Part shown: positions 18,181 through 26,466 of the stretch, piece after piece
Layout: each line of letters opens with the position of its first letter
Numbering within the stretch: the first letter of the stretch is position 1
Assembly: GCA_963728075.1 (NCBI GenBank)
Contig: CAVSIP010000003.1
Coordinates: forward strand, 124,001 to 188,000
Source: CAVSIP01 sp963728075
GTDB taxonomy: Bacteria > Actinomycetota > Actinomycetes > JAFAQI01 > DASSKL01
Length of the DNA: 64,000 nt
Direction of reading: 5' to 3'
The notes under the pieces: generated by a model
The model's database searches: none
Seen by the model: only the letters and a program-made list of their open reading frames with translations
What the model was told of the DNA's origin: nothing
Translations under genes and position numbers: made by a program

Positions 18181-19164
18181 GTGACGAGTACACAGCACGG
18201 TGAGACGCCGTCGGGGCTGTCTGCGGGAGGCGGTGGGCACCGCGGCGACGCGGCGTTCCGCGGGCTGACCCTGCTCGCCGGCGGCTTCGTGCTCGCGGTG
18301 CTCGCCGCCATCGCCGTGTTCCTCGTGGTCCGCGCCCTGCCGGCCTTCGGCAAGGACACCGTGAGCTTCTGGACGACGAAGATCTGGACGCCGGACGCGT
18401 CGCCGTCGGTCTTCGGCATCGCCGCGCTGGCCTTCGGGACGGCGCTGTCCGCGCTGCTCGCCATGGTCATGGCCTTCCCCGTGGCGCTGGCCGTCGCGAT
18501 CTACATCACCGAGTTCGCCCCGCGCCGGGTGGCCCGGCTGCTCGGCTACGTCACCGACCTGCTCGCCGCCGTCCCCTCGGTGATCTTCGGCCTGTGGGGG
18601 CTGTACTGGCTGGTGCCACGGCTCACCCCGCTGCAGCAGTGGCTGCACGACAAGCTCGGGTGGATCCCGCTGTTCTCGGCGCCGACGGGGATTCCCGACC
18701 CCAGCCGCTCCATCTTCGCCGTGTCGATCGTGCTGGCGATCATGATCCTGCCGATCATCTCGGCGATCGCCCGGGAGACCCTGAACACGGTGGACCGCTC
18801 GCAGAAGGAGGCGGCGCTGGCGCTCGGCGCCACCCGGTGGGAGATGGTCCGCCTGTCGGTGCTCCCGCCCAGCCGCGGCGGGCTCACCGGGGCGGTGATC
18901 CTCGGCCTCGGCCGTGCCCTCGGCGAGACGATCGCCGTGGCCTTGGTGCTCGGCATCAGCTTCGACGTCAACTGGCACATCCTCATTCCGGGCAAGAACA
19001 CCATCGCGGCCAACATCGCCACGCAGTTCGGCGAGGCGGGGGCCACCGGTCGGGCGGCCCTCATCGCGAGCGGGCTCATCCTGTTCGCGATGACGATGGT
19101 CGTGAGCCTGGCGGCGCGCTGGGTCATCGCACGCTCGGCGCGGGCCGAGCGAGGAGCGGCATGA
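18181..19164 (+). CDS. pstC: Phosphate ABC transporter permease PstC
   Basis: A 327-aa inner-membrane permease with six hydrophobic segments and the EAA-type cytoplasmic loop EAALALGATRWEMVRLSVLPPSRGGLTG. The PstC-typical start has a long first TM after a Ser/Gly-rich N-terminus, and FAPRRVARLLGYVTDLLAAVPSVIFGLWG is characteristic. The GTG start at 18181 follows GAAAGGACGGGCGG. The stop overlaps the pstA ATG (ATGA), showing translational coupling. Confidence 0.93.
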   Translation: MTSTQHGETPSGLSAGGGGHRGDAAFRGLTLLAGGFVLAVLAAIAVFLVVRALPAFGKDTVSFWTTKIWTPDASPSVFGIAALAFGTALSALLAMVMAFPVALAVAIYITEFAPRRVARLLGYVTDLLAAVPSVIFGLWGLYWLVPRLTPLQQWLHDKLGWIPLFSAPTGIPDPSRSIFAVSIVLAIMILPIISAIARETLNTVDRSQKEAALALGATRWEMVRLSVLPPSRGGLTGAVILGLGRALGETIAVALVLGISFDVNWHILIPGKNTIAANIATQFGEAGATGRAALIASGLILFAMTMVVSLAARWVIARSARAERGAA

Positions 19165-20195
19165 CGGCGCCGGCCTCCCCCCTGCAGGCCCGGCGGCTGA
19201 GGCGCAGCGAGCTGCTCGGTGCCGCGGTGGCCGCCGTCGTGGTGGTCTGGGGCCTGTTCGCCGTCACCGCCGGCGGCGGCGCGGCGGAGATCGCGATCTC
19301 CGCCGCCTTCGCGGCCCTCGTCGTGCTGACCGCGCTGTCCTGGGCGGTGGAGGGGCGCCGCCACGCCCTCGACCGGATGTTCACCAACGTCGTCATGGCC
19401 GCCTTCGTGGTCTCCGTCGTGCCGCTGGTGCTCGTGCTGGGCTACACGATCTACCGCGGCGCCGGCCACATCTCCATGACGTTCTTCACCCACTCGATGG
19501 CGGGGGTGCCGCCGGCCAGCCAGGGCGGCGGGATCTACCACGCCATCGTGGGCACCGTCGAGATGGTGCTGCTCTCGTCGCTGGTGAGTGTGCCCATCGG
19601 GCTGCTCGCCGCCGTCTACCTGACCGAGTACGGCCGCGGCCCCGTCCCGGGGGTGATCCGGTTCTTCGTCGACGTGATGACCGGCATCCCGTCGATCGTG
19701 GCGGGGCTGTTCGTGTACGCGTTCCTCGTGCTCGGGCTGCACCAGGGCTACTCCGGCTTCGCCGGGGCCCTCGCTCTCGCCATCCTCCAGCTGCCGATCA
19801 TCATCCGCAGCAGCGAGGAGATGATCCGGCTGGTGCCGAACGTGCTGCGCGAGGCGAGCTACGCGCTCGGCGTACCCCGATGGCGGACCATCCTCAGCAT
19901 CGTGCTGCCCACGGCGTCGGCCGGGCTCACGACCGGGGTGATGCTTGCCGTGGCGCGGGTGACGGGCGAGACCGCCCCGCTGCTGCTGACGTCGTTCGAC
20001 AACCCGTTCATCAACACCAACCCGTTCCAGAACCCGCAGGCCGCGCTGTCGGTGTTCATCTACAACTCGGCCCAGCAGGCGTACGAGCCTGCGGTGAACC
20101 GCGCGTGGGCGGCGGCGCTCACGCTCATCGTCATCGTCATCGTTCTCTACGTCGGCGCACGGCTGGTCACCCGCCGTAGCAGCCTCATGCGGTGA
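19161..20195 (+). CDS. pstA: Phosphate ABC transporter permease PstA
   Basis: A 344-aa partner permease. The EAA loop is REASYALGVPRWRTILSIVLPTASAGLTTG, and DVMTGIPSIVAGLFVYAF is a PstA/PstC hallmark. The N-terminal portion has two extra hydrophobic segments before the core domain, as in many actinobacterial PstA proteins. The ATG at 19161 lies in the ATGA overlap with pstC. It ends 10 bases before pstB. Confidence 0.93.
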   Translation: MTAPASPLQARRLRRSELLGAAVAAVVVVWGLFAVTAGGGAAEIAISAAFAALVVLTALSWAVEGRRHALDRMFTNVVMAAFVVSVVPLVLVLGYTIYRGAGHISMTFFTHSMAGVPPASQGGGIYHAIVGTVEMVLLSSLVSVPIGLLAAVYLTEYGRGPVPGVIRFFVDVMTGIPSIVAGLFVYAFLVLGLHQGYSGFAGALALAILQLPIIIRSSEEMIRLVPNVLREASYALGVPRWRTILSIVLPTASAGLTTGVMLAVARVTGETAPLLLTSFDNPFINTNPFQNPQAALSVFIYNSAQQAYEPAVNRAWAAALTLIVIVIVLYVGARLVTRRSSLMR

Positions 20196-20205
20196 AGGGC
20201 CGAGC

Positions 20206-20982
20206 ATGTCGAAGCGCATCGAGCTGAGCAACGTCTCCTGCTACTACGGCACGCACCGGGCCGTCGCCGACGTCTCGATGACGATCGAGCCGAAGCAGGT
20301 CACCGCGCTCATCGGCCCGTCCGGATGCGGGAAGTCGACCCTGCTGCGGACGATCAACCGGATGCACGAGGTCACCCCCGGCGCGCGGGTCGAGGGCCGC
20401 ATCCTGCTCGAGGACGAGGACATCTACGCACCGTCGGTGGACCCGGTGCTGGTGCGGCGCACGGTCGGAATGGTGTTCCAGCGGCCCAACCCGTTTCCCA
20501 CGATGTCGATCTACGACAACGTCGCCGCCGGGCTGCGCCTCAACGGTGTCCGCAAGAAGTCCCAGCTCGACGGCGCGGTGGAGCGCTCGCTGCAGGGCGC
20601 CAACCTCTGGAACGAGGTCAAGGACCGGCTCGGCAAGCCCGGCGCGGGCCTGTCCGGGGGCCAGCAGCAGCGGCTGTGCATCGCGCGCGCGATCGCGGTG
20701 GAGCCCGAGGTGCTGCTCATGGACGAGCCGGCCAGCGCACTCGACCCGATCTCCACGCTGGCGATCGAGGACCTCATGGGCACCCTCAAGGACCGCTACA
20801 CGATCGTGATCGTCACCCACAACATGCAGCAGGCAGCGCGCGTGAGTGAGATCACCGCGTTCCTCACCGTGACCGGGACGGGTGAGCCGGGCCGCCTGAT
20901 CGAGGTCGGGGAGACCAAGAAGATCTTCACGAACCCGACCGACAGCCGCACCGAGGACTACATCACCGGCCGCTTCGGCTGA
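20206..20982 (+). CDS. pstB: Phosphate ABC transporter ATPase PstB
   Basis: A 258-aa ABC ATPase powering phosphate import. Walker A is GPSGCGKST, the Q-loop is GMVFQRPNPFP, the signature is LSGGQQQR, Walker B is VLLMDEP, and the H-loop is VTHNMQQA. Length and the SKRIELSNVSCYYG N-terminus agree with PstB. The ATG at 20206 follows GAAGGG. Four bases separate its stop from the senX3 start. Confidence 0.95.
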   Translation: MSKRIELSNVSCYYGTHRAVADVSMTIEPKQVTALIGPSGCGKSTLLRTINRMHEVTPGARVEGRILLEDEDIYAPSVDPVLVRRTVGMVFQRPNPFPTMSIYDNVAAGLRLNGVRKKSQLDGAVERSLQGANLWNEVKDRLGKPGAGLSGGQQQRLCIARAIAVEPEVLLMDEPASALDPISTLAIEDLMGTLKDRYTIVIVTHNMQQAARVSEITAFLTVTGTGEPGRLIEVGETKKIFTNPTDSRTEDYITGRFG

Positions 20983-20986
20983 GGCG

Positions 20987-22120
20987 ATGCTCTCCCTCTT
21001 CGTCGTCGGCCTGGTCGCGGCGGTCGCCGGCGCGGTGGTGACCGCCGCGGCGACCCGGCGGCCGCACGGCCCGCGCCCACCGGCAACGCCCCAGCCGGGA
21101 CCGCAGCAGGAGGTGCTGGACCTGCTGCCGGTGGGGTGCGCCGTCGTCGCCGCGGACGGTTACACGGTGCGCACCGCCAACGCCTGCGCGCGGGAGCTGC
21201 GCCTGGTGCGCGGCGACGCCCTCGCCAGCCCGGACGTACGCCAGCTGGTCCGTACGGCGCTGCGGGACAGCAGGGGCGCGCACGGCCGGGTGGTGCTCAC
21301 GGCGCCCGGGGAGCCGCTGCCGCCGCGTGCCGTACGCGTCGCCGCCTACCGGCTCACCGACGGGCGGGTGCTGGTCGTCGCGGAGGACATCGCGGAGTCC
21401 GAGCGGCTGGAGTCCGTACGCCGCGACTTCGTCGCCAACGTCAGCCACGAGATGAAGACGCCGATCGGCGCCCTGACCCTGCTGCTCGAGGCGGCGGTGG
21501 ACGGCGTCGCCGAGGACTCCCCGGCCCTGGGCTTCCTCGACCGCGCCGGCCACGAGGTGCTGCGGATGCAGCGCCTCGTCGAGGACCTGCTCGAGCTGTC
21601 CCGGCTGCAGGGCGCCGAGCCGCTGCCCGTCCGCGAGCGGGTGGAGCTCGACCGGGTGGTCGCCGAGGCGCTCGACCGCACGCTTCCGTCGGCGCAGGCG
21701 CGGGGCATCCCCGTCGTCCGCGGCGGCGACTCCGGGGTGAGCGTGCTCGGCAACGCCCGGCAGCTGACCAGCGCGCTGGTCAACCTGCTCGACAACGCGA
21801 TCTCGTACAGCCCGGCGGGCACCCGGGTTGCCGTCGGGGTGCACCGACGGGACGGCCAGGTCGAGATCGCGGTGTCCGACGAGGGTCCGGGGGTCGCGCC
21901 CGAGCACCAGGAGCGCATCTTCGAGCGGTTCTACCGGGTCGACCCGGCGCGCTCCCGGGCGACCGGCGGTACGGGGCTGGGGCTGGCCATCGTCAAGCAC
22001 GTCGCCGCGAACCACGGTGGCGAGGTGCGGCTGTGGAGCAGGCCGGGCAAGGGGTCGACGTTCACCGTGGTGCTGCCCGCACCGGAAGGCCCACACGCAG
22101 GGGAAGGCAGGGAGCCGTGA
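20987..22120 (+). CDS. senX3: Phosphate-sensing histidine kinase SenX3
   Basis: A 377-aa membrane-bound histidine kinase of the SenX3/PhoR type. One N-terminal TM (about 1-22) is followed by a PAS-like region (about 43-140). The HisKA motif is NVSHEMKTPIGALTLLLEA with the phospho-acceptor His, and the HATPase boxes are NLLDNAISYSP, DEGPGVAPEHQERIFERFY and GGTGLGLAIVKH. It autophosphorylates and passes phosphate to RegX3 when phosphate is low; Pst/PhoU restrain it. The regX3 GTG overlaps its stop (GTGA). Confidence 0.9.
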   Translation: MLSLFVVGLVAAVAGAVVTAAATRRPHGPRPPATPQPGPQQEVLDLLPVGCAVVAADGYTVRTANACARELRLVRGDALASPDVRQLVRTALRDSRGAHGRVVLTAPGEPLPPRAVRVAAYRLTDGRVLVVAEDIAESERLESVRRDFVANVSHEMKTPIGALTLLLEAAVDGVAEDSPALGFLDRAGHEVLRMQRLVEDLLELSRLQGAEPLPVRERVELDRVVAEALDRTLPSAQARGIPVVRGGDSGVSVLGNARQLTSALVNLLDNAISYSPAGTRVAVGVHRRDGQVEIAVSDEGPGVAPEHQERIFERFYRVDPARSRATGGTGLGLAIVKHVAANHGGEVRLWSRPGKGSTFTVVLPAPEGPHAGEGREP

Positions 22121-22800
22121 CGAGCGTCCTGGTGGTGGAGGACGAGCCGTCGATCGCCGACACGCTCGCGTACCTGCTGCGCAAGGAGGGCTTCGAGGTG
22201 AAGGTGTCCGACACCGGCCCCGACGCGCTCGCGCAGATGGAGCGGGCGGCGTACGACATCGTGCTGCTCGACGTGATGCTGCCCGGCATGTCCGGGATCG
22301 AGGTCTGCCGGAGCATCCGGGCGAAGTCCCAGGTCCCCGTCATCATGCTCACCGCGAAGAGCGACGAGATCGACAAGGTGGTCGGCCTCGAGGTGGGTGC
22401 CGACGACTACGTCACCAAGCCCTACTCCAGCCGCGAGCTGCTCGCGCGGATCCGGGCGGTCCTGCGCCGTAGCCCGGCCGGGCCGGCAGCCGAGGAGGAG
22501 GACGTGGTCGAGGCCGGCCCGGTGCGGATCGACGTCGCCGCGCACGAGATCGCCGTGCGCGGCGAGCCGGTTTCCCTGACGCTGAAGGAGTTCGAGCTGC
22601 TCGAGCTGCTGGCGCGCAACGCCGGACGGGTGATGACCCGCGGCCAGCTGATCGACCGGATCTGGGGGCCGTCCTACGTCGGCGACACCAAGACCCTCGA
22701 CGTGCACGTCAAGCGGCTGCGCAGCAAGATCGAGCGTGACCCGTCAAGCCCCGAGAACCTGCTGACCGTGCGCGGCGTGGGCTACAAGTTCGTCGGCTGA
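22117..22800 (+). CDS. regX3: OmpR/PhoB-family response regulator RegX3
   Basis: A 227-aa response regulator, the same length as mycobacterial RegX3. The receiver has the acidic pocket VVEDE, the phospho-Asp in IVLLDVMLPGMSG, and the conserved Lys in VTKPYSSRELLARI. The C-terminal winged helix is LTLKEFELLELLARNAGRVMTRGQL with VDVHVKRLR-type LDVHVKRLRSKIE. It should bind the PHO boxes at 16119 and 16857 in this window. Its last 57 bp overlap a convergent small gene. Confidence 0.93.
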   Translation: MTSVLVVEDEPSIADTLAYLLRKEGFEVKVSDTGPDALAQMERAAYDIVLLDVMLPGMSGIEVCRSIRAKSQVPVIMLTAKSDEIDKVVGLEVGADDYVTKPYSSRELLARIRAVLRRSPAGPAAEEEDVVEAGPVRIDVAAHEIAVRGEPVSLTLKEFELLELLARNAGRVMTRGQLIDRIWGPSYVGDTKTLDVHVKRLRSKIERDPSSPENLLTVRGVGYKFVG

Positions 22801-22932
22801 CCACCGGAACGCCTCCTCGGCCTCCTCGCGCCGTGCGCGCAGCGCCTCGGCGGCGTGCTGCGCGTTGGTCCGTGAGCCGGCGAGGCCCCCGTCGGCGACC
22901 AGGGCGAGCAGCCCGGTGACCCAGCGGGTCAT
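22744..22932 (-). CDS. Small 62-aa hypothetical protein
   Basis: A short protein, MTRWVTGLLALVADGG followed by a charged helix AEALRARREEAEEAFRW. It is supported mainly by the ATGA overlap with the upstream gene (ATG at 22932 inside that gene's stop) and good codon bias. The 3' end runs 57 bp into regX3 on the other strand, which is unusual. The function is unknown. Confidence 0.4.
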   Translation of the reverse strand: MTRWVTGLLALVADGGLAGSRTNAQHAAEALRARREEAEEAFRWSADELVAHAAHGQQVLGA

Positions 22933-23507
22933 GACGCCACCTCCCGGGGGAGCGCGGTGCGGAGCAGTCGGGGGACCGGGGTCACGGCGAGGTCGGTCCC
23001 GGCGAGGGTGAGCAAGCGGGCGTCCACCGGCCGGGTCACCGCCAGTGCGGCGACCGGCACGTCGTGGAAGTGGGCGTCGTCGACGAGCGCGGGTGCCTCC
23101 AGCAGCGAGCGAGAGCTGAGAGCGACACCGTGCCCGTACACCGCCGCCTGCAGCACGGCGACGGACGGCTGCCACCAGTCGGGGACGACGAGCAGCGTGC
23201 GCCACCGCTCCTGCGCGCACTGGGCGGCGAGCCGGGGGTCCGCGGTGAGGACGGTGAGCTCGGCAGTCGTGCGCCCGGCCCGCGCCGCCGCCGGGGGCAC
23301 CAGCTCGCGGAAGCTGGGCTGCAGGCCGCGCCGGCGTACGCCGCGCAGCCGGATCACCGGGTCGAGCGAGGCCGGGACCAGCCGCAGCCAGTCGGCCAGC
23401 TCGCTCGGCCGGGTGACGTCCGCGGGGACGTCGACGCACAGCCCGTGCGCCGAGCCGAGGTCCGCGGGGGTCGTGGGTGGTGCGGAAAGGTCTGCGATGA
23501 GTCGCAT
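22929..23507 (-). CDS. Hypothetical protein, 192 aa
   Basis: Not recognised. The predicted protein is soluble, with alternating hydrophobic strands and helices (LTVLTADPRLAAQCAQERW, LLVVPDWWQPSVAVLQAAVYG, PVAALAVTRPVDARLLTLAG) that suggest an alpha/beta fold. The ATG at 23507 (MRLIADLSAPP) is preferred to an upstream one at 23570. Codon bias is strong through the gene. Its stop overlaps the start of the 62-aa gene. Confidence 0.55.
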   Translation of the reverse strand: MRLIADLSAPPTTPADLGSAHGLCVDVPADVTRPSELADWLRLVPASLDPVIRLRGVRRRGLQPSFRELVPPAAARAGRTTAELTVLTADPRLAAQCAQERWRTLLVVPDWWQPSVAVLQAAVYGHGVALSSRSLLEAPALVDDAHFHDVPVAALAVTRPVDARLLTLAGTDLAVTPVPRLLRTALPREVAS

Positions 23508-23617
23508 GACCTCACGGTCCCCGTTCCCGGTTTCGGCCGGTGGGCGTCCGTGTGACGGCCGGGTGAACATCGCGTAGGCGGTTGGGTGCCTGCCGGTCCC
23601 GCTGCGGCCAGCCGTGC

Positions 23618-23893
23618 TCAGCCGCCGGCGGAGGCCTGTCGGCGAGGCTGCCGCACCCCGTCCAGGCGGGCGCGGGTGTCGCGGCCCGCGGCGATCTGCT
23701 CGAGGTCCGAGCGGGCGATGCGCTCGACCACAGCGGCGAAGGCCTCCGGGTCCTCGCCGAACAGGGTGACCGCCGACGCGGCCCCTTCCACGCAGCGGAG
23801 CACGGTCTGTTCCGGCAGGTCGTCGGCGAACTCGTCGATGAGGATGGCGCAGACATCGGTGATGTCGCGCCGGGCACGTTCGGGTGTAGTCAC
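23618..23893 (-). CDS. Three-helix bundle dimerization-type small protein
   Basis: A 91-aa helical protein starting at GTG 23893 (VTTPERARRDITDVCAILIDEFADDLPEQTVLRCVEGAASAV). The pattern of three helices with a mid-protein LPEQTVLRCVEGA and ERIARSDLEQIA resembles the actinobacterial three-helix bundle dimerization domain. The role is unknown. Between this gene and the next lies an inverted repeat at 23985-24006. Confidence 0.5.
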   Translation of the reverse strand: MTTPERARRDITDVCAILIDEFADDLPEQTVLRCVEGAASAVTLFGEDPEAFAAVVERIARSDLEQIAAGRDTRARLDGVRQPRRQASAGG

Positions 23894-23984
23894 GCAGTGG
23901 CCCCCAGATGGGTCAGGGGCGCCGGCTGCGAAGCAGCGGCGCCGGACTGGTCGGTCCACGGGCTGCGCTGCTGAGCCGCATCCG

Positions 23985-24006
23985 CGAACCTACCCAGGCA
24001 GGTTCG
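23985..24006. repeat. 7-bp inverted repeat in divergent intergenic region
   Basis: CGAACCT and AGGTTCG are separated by 8 bases, midway between a minus-strand and a plus-strand gene. This arrangement suits an operator shared by divergent promoters. It is not a LexA box, since the spacing and bases differ. Confidence 0.35.
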
Positions 24007-24084
24007 GTCGCATTCGCGGGGCGTTGGCGGGTACCGGGGCGGGCATCACGGTCCCGTACGCACGATCGACGGGAGGTGCCAGCC

Positions 24085-24465
24085 GTGGCCGAGGACTACC
24101 TGTGGGACCTGCGCAATCCGGACGGGGCGATGCTGGGCATGGAGTTCGCGCGCGCCGTCTCCGCGGCGGCGGACGTCGTCCTGGCGCACTCGCTGCCGGA
24201 GCGCGTGGACGTCGTGGTCCGCGACGGCTCCGGTGAGCGGGTCATCGCCCGTGGCGAGGGGCTCGCGGACGAGCCGAGCCGGCCGATGGCCCGGCTCGTC
24301 GTCGGCGGCGGCACCGTACGGCGGAAGAACATCTGGCCGTCGGAGGAGGACCTCGGCCGCCCGGTGATCCTGCCCGGCGGCGAGGTCGGGCTGCTGCGGG
24401 AGTGGTGGAACGCCGAGGACGGCACCGAGTGGCGGTGGAATGTGGAGTTCCACAACAGCGTTTGA
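24085..24465 (+). CDS. Hypothetical protein, 126 aa
   Basis: A soluble protein of unknown function starting at GTG 24085 (VAEDYLWDLRNPDG) with GGGAGG upstream. It is rich in Trp and acidic residues and ends RWNVEFHNSV. The region GEVGLLREWWNAEDG has a beta-strand look. It sits immediately upstream of the CsoR-family gene, whose operator overlaps its stop codon. That order suggests a functional or transcriptional link. Confidence 0.55.
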   Translation: MAEDYLWDLRNPDGAMLGMEFARAVSAAADVVLAHSLPERVDVVVRDGSGERVIARGEGLADEPSRPMARLVVGGGTVRRKNIWPSEEDLGRPVILPGGEVGLLREWWNAEDGTEWRWNVEFHNSV

Positions 24466-24480
24466 TACCCGTCCGGGTAC
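24465..24480 (+). promoter_or_regulatory. CsoR-type operator palindrome
   Basis: TACCC-GTCC-GGGTA (24466-24479) is a perfect 5-4-5 inverted repeat, flanked by A and C. It resembles the G/C-tract operators of the CsoR family and lies about 30 bases before the repressor gene, fitting autoregulation. Confidence 0.55.
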
Positions 24481-24510
24481 CATGTGCGCTGACGCTGGGA
24501 GGTGGCGAGG

Positions 24511-24780
24511 GTGCAGATCGACGAGAGCGCGCTGCGGGACGTCGTCCGGCGGCTGCGCCGTGCCGAGGGGCAGATTCGTGGCGTGATCGCCATGATCGAG
24601 TCCGGCCGCGACTGCGGTGACGTCATCACGCAGCTCGCCGCGGTGTCCCGGGCGCTCGACCGCGCCGGCTTCAAGATCATCGCCACCGGCCTGCAGCAGT
24701 GCGTCGTCGCCAGTGAGGCCGGCGAGGACGTCTCCGTCGACCGCGAGCAGCTCGAGCGCCTGTTCCTGTCCCTGGCCTGA
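24511..24780 (+). CDS. CsoR/CstR-family metal- or persulfide-responsive repressor
   Basis: An 89-aa all-helical DUF156 repressor (VVRRLRRAEGQIRGVIAMIESG, DVITQLAAVSRALDRAG). Cys35 and Cys64 align with the two copper-site cysteines of CsoR, but the histidine expected four residues before the second cysteine is Gly60. That Cys-Cys-only pattern is closer to persulfide-sensing CstR than to copper-sensing CsoR. The GTG at 24511 is eight bases after GGGAGG; an in-frame GTG at 24502 overlaps that site. No copper ATPase or rhodanese gene is adjacent, so the target is unclear. Confidence 0.8.
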   Translation: MQIDESALRDVVRRLRRAEGQIRGVIAMIESGRDCGDVITQLAAVSRALDRAGFKIIATGLQQCVVASEAGEDVSVDREQLERLFLSLA

Positions 24781-24885
24781 CGGCGTCGGGCACGGCCGCG
24801 CGTACGGACAGGGGTACGCCGGACACGGCGCCGCGCCGCACGTACGCCCGCGGGACAGACCCACGCGAGCAGACCCTGCGAGGTG

Positions 24886-24921
24886 GGGCCCTTGGGCCCG
24901 ACCGGGTGGGGCGTCGGCCCC
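24886..24921 (+). promoter_or_regulatory. Tandem DosR/DevR-like boxes upstream of DUF5709 operon
   Basis: Two 14-bp palindromes of 5-4-5 form lie here: GGGCC-CTTG-GGCCC (24886-24899) and GGGGC-GTCG-GCCCC (24908-24921). Their centres are 22 bp apart. They resemble degenerate DosR boxes (GGGAC-N4-GTCCC) and lie 66-89 bp before the start codon at 24981. Confidence 0.45.
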
Positions 24922-24980
24922 TGCCGGGGACCCACCGTTCGGGGTGGACTGGAGGTGCAGAACGGACCGAGGAGGCGACC

Positions 24981-25385
24981 ATGAGGCAGGTGCACAACCG
25001 GCCCCGCGACTCGATGGGGGAGGACGACCTCCTCATGTCGCTCCCGGAGACGGTTGACGACACGATCAGCACCGAGGACGCGTACGACTCCCCGCGCGAC
25101 CGCTCTCTCATCCGGTTCGGGGACGGGCAGACGCCTCGGGAGCTGCGGCACGCGCCGTCGCTCGCGTCCCTGCTGGCCCGCGAGATCCCCGAGCCCCGCG
25201 ACGCGGTCGAGGAGCGTGACTGGGACGAGCTGGACGAACCGGACGACACGGGCGCCTTCGCCGGCCGGTTGATCGTGGACAGCGCGGACACCGACGTCGA
25301 GTACGACCACGACGTCGCCTCCGCCATCGAGGACGAGGGTGGCTACAGCGCCGAGGAAGCCGCCGTCCACATCGTCCGCTACTAG
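24981..25385 (+). CDS. DUF5709 family protein
   Basis: A 134-aa acidic, probably disordered protein whose C-terminus (GRLIVDSADTDVEYDHDVA...YSAEEAAVHIV) matches DUF5709. The ATG at 24981 follows GAGGAGG. The function is unknown. It leads a run of stress-type genes (CBS/BON, universal stress) on the same strand with short spacing, suggesting an operon. Confidence 0.7.
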   Translation: MRQVHNRPRDSMGEDDLLMSLPETVDDTISTEDAYDSPRDRSLIRFGDGQTPRELRHAPSLASLLAREIPEPRDAVEERDWDELDEPDDTGAFAGRLIVDSADTDVEYDHDVASAIEDEGGYSAEEAAVHIVRY

Positions 25386-25403
25386 GCACGGCGGGAGGCC
25401 GCA

Positions 25404-26024
25404 GTGCGCGCGCAAGAGGTCATGTCGAGCCCGGTGGTCACCGTGCTCGCCGGCACGACGATCCGCGAGGCCGCGCGGCTGCTGCTCGACAGCAACGTGA
25501 CGGCGGTGCCCGTCGTCGATCCGACCGGCCGGCTCGTCGGCATCGTCAGCGAGGTCGACCTGCTGCGCGGCCACGTACCCCCCGACCCCCGCTGCCACCT
25601 GCTGCCGGTCCAGGTCGACGAGACGGTGCCGCTGACGGTCGACGAGGTCATGACGCGCGACGTCGTCGCGTTGCCGCTGAGCGCCGACTGCGCCGAGTTC
25701 GCCGCGCAGATGCGCCGAACGGGGGTCAAGAGCGTGCCGGTCGTCGACGACGGCCACCCGGTCGGCATGGTCAGCCGCCGCGACATGCTGCGCGCGCTGG
25801 CGCGCGGCGACGACGAGATCAACCGTGAGGTGGCCGGCAGGTTGCGCGAGTACGCCGCGGCGCCGGACCGTGTGCACGTCCACACCCGCGAGGGCGTGGT
25901 GTTCGTCGAAGGTGTCGAGGACCCGGGCGAAGCCCGCGCCGTGCGAGCACTGGCGTACGGCGTCCCCGGGGTCGTGAAGGTGGAGATGGCCCCGTCGGCC
26001 GTCGTAGGAGGAGGTTCGACATGA
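25404..26024 (+). CDS. CBS-pair protein with C-terminal BON-like domain
   Basis: A 206-aa cytosolic protein. There are two CBS motifs, RAQEVMSSPVVTVLAGTTIREAARLL...VPVVDPTGRLVGIVSEVDLL and VDEVMTRDVVALPL...VPVVDDGHPVGMVSRRDMLRAL. They are followed by a short BON-like segment (about 150-205) with DRVHVHTREGVVFVEGVEDPGEA. CBS pairs bind adenosine nucleotides. The GTG start at 25404 follows GGCGGGAGG. The downstream stress gene overlaps by ATGA, so the two are coupled. Hypoxic response protein 1 (Rv2626c) in M. tuberculosis is a comparable CBS protein. Confidence 0.85.
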   Translation: MRAQEVMSSPVVTVLAGTTIREAARLLLDSNVTAVPVVDPTGRLVGIVSEVDLLRGHVPPDPRCHLLPVQVDETVPLTVDEVMTRDVVALPLSADCAEFAAQMRRTGVKSVPVVDDGHPVGMVSRRDMLRALARGDDEINREVAGRLREYAAAPDRVHVHTREGVVFVEGVEDPGEARAVRALAYGVPGVVKVEMAPSAVVGGGST

Positions 26025-26452
26025 CATCGACCGAGGTCCGCCCGAGGGTCATCGTCGGCGTGGACGGCTCCGACCAGTCCCGTGCCGCGCTGCACTGGGC
26101 GGCCGAGTACGCGCACGCGGTCGGCGGCTCGGTGGAGGCCATCATGGCGTGGCAGATCCCGAACGTGTACGGCTACCCGGTCGCCTTCGACCTGGACCGA
26201 CTGGAGTCCGACGCGACGATCGAGCTCGAGACGCTGGTCCGCGAGGTCCAGAAGGAGACGCCCGACGTGGAGATCACGTCGAGCGTCCGTCAGGGCCACC
26301 CGGCGCACGTGCTGCTCGACGCCTCACGGGAGGCGCAGGCGCTCGTGGTCGGCAGCCGCGGGCACGGCGCGTTCGCCGCCGCGTTGCTCGGCTCCACCAG
26401 CTCCTACTGCGTGCACCACGCGTCCTGCCCGGTGATCGTCGTCCGCGACTGA
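26021..26452 (+). CDS. Universal stress protein (single domain)
   Basis: A 143-aa UspA-fold protein with the nucleotide-binding pattern VIVGVDGSDQSRAALHWA at the start and LVVGSRGHGAFAAALLGSTSSYCVHHASCPVIVV at the end (GxxGxxxxxxGS plus PVxVV). It probably binds ATP. The ATG at 26021 has GGAGGAGG upstream and overlaps the CBS gene stop. It converges on another universal stress gene. Confidence 0.92.
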   Translation: MTSTEVRPRVIVGVDGSDQSRAALHWAAEYAHAVGGSVEAIMAWQIPNVYGYPVAFDLDRLESDATIELETLVREVQKETPDVEITSSVRQGHPAHVLLDASREAQALVVGSRGHGAFAAALLGSTSSYCVHHASCPVIVVRD

Positions 26453-26466
26453 GCGGACGGGCCGAG

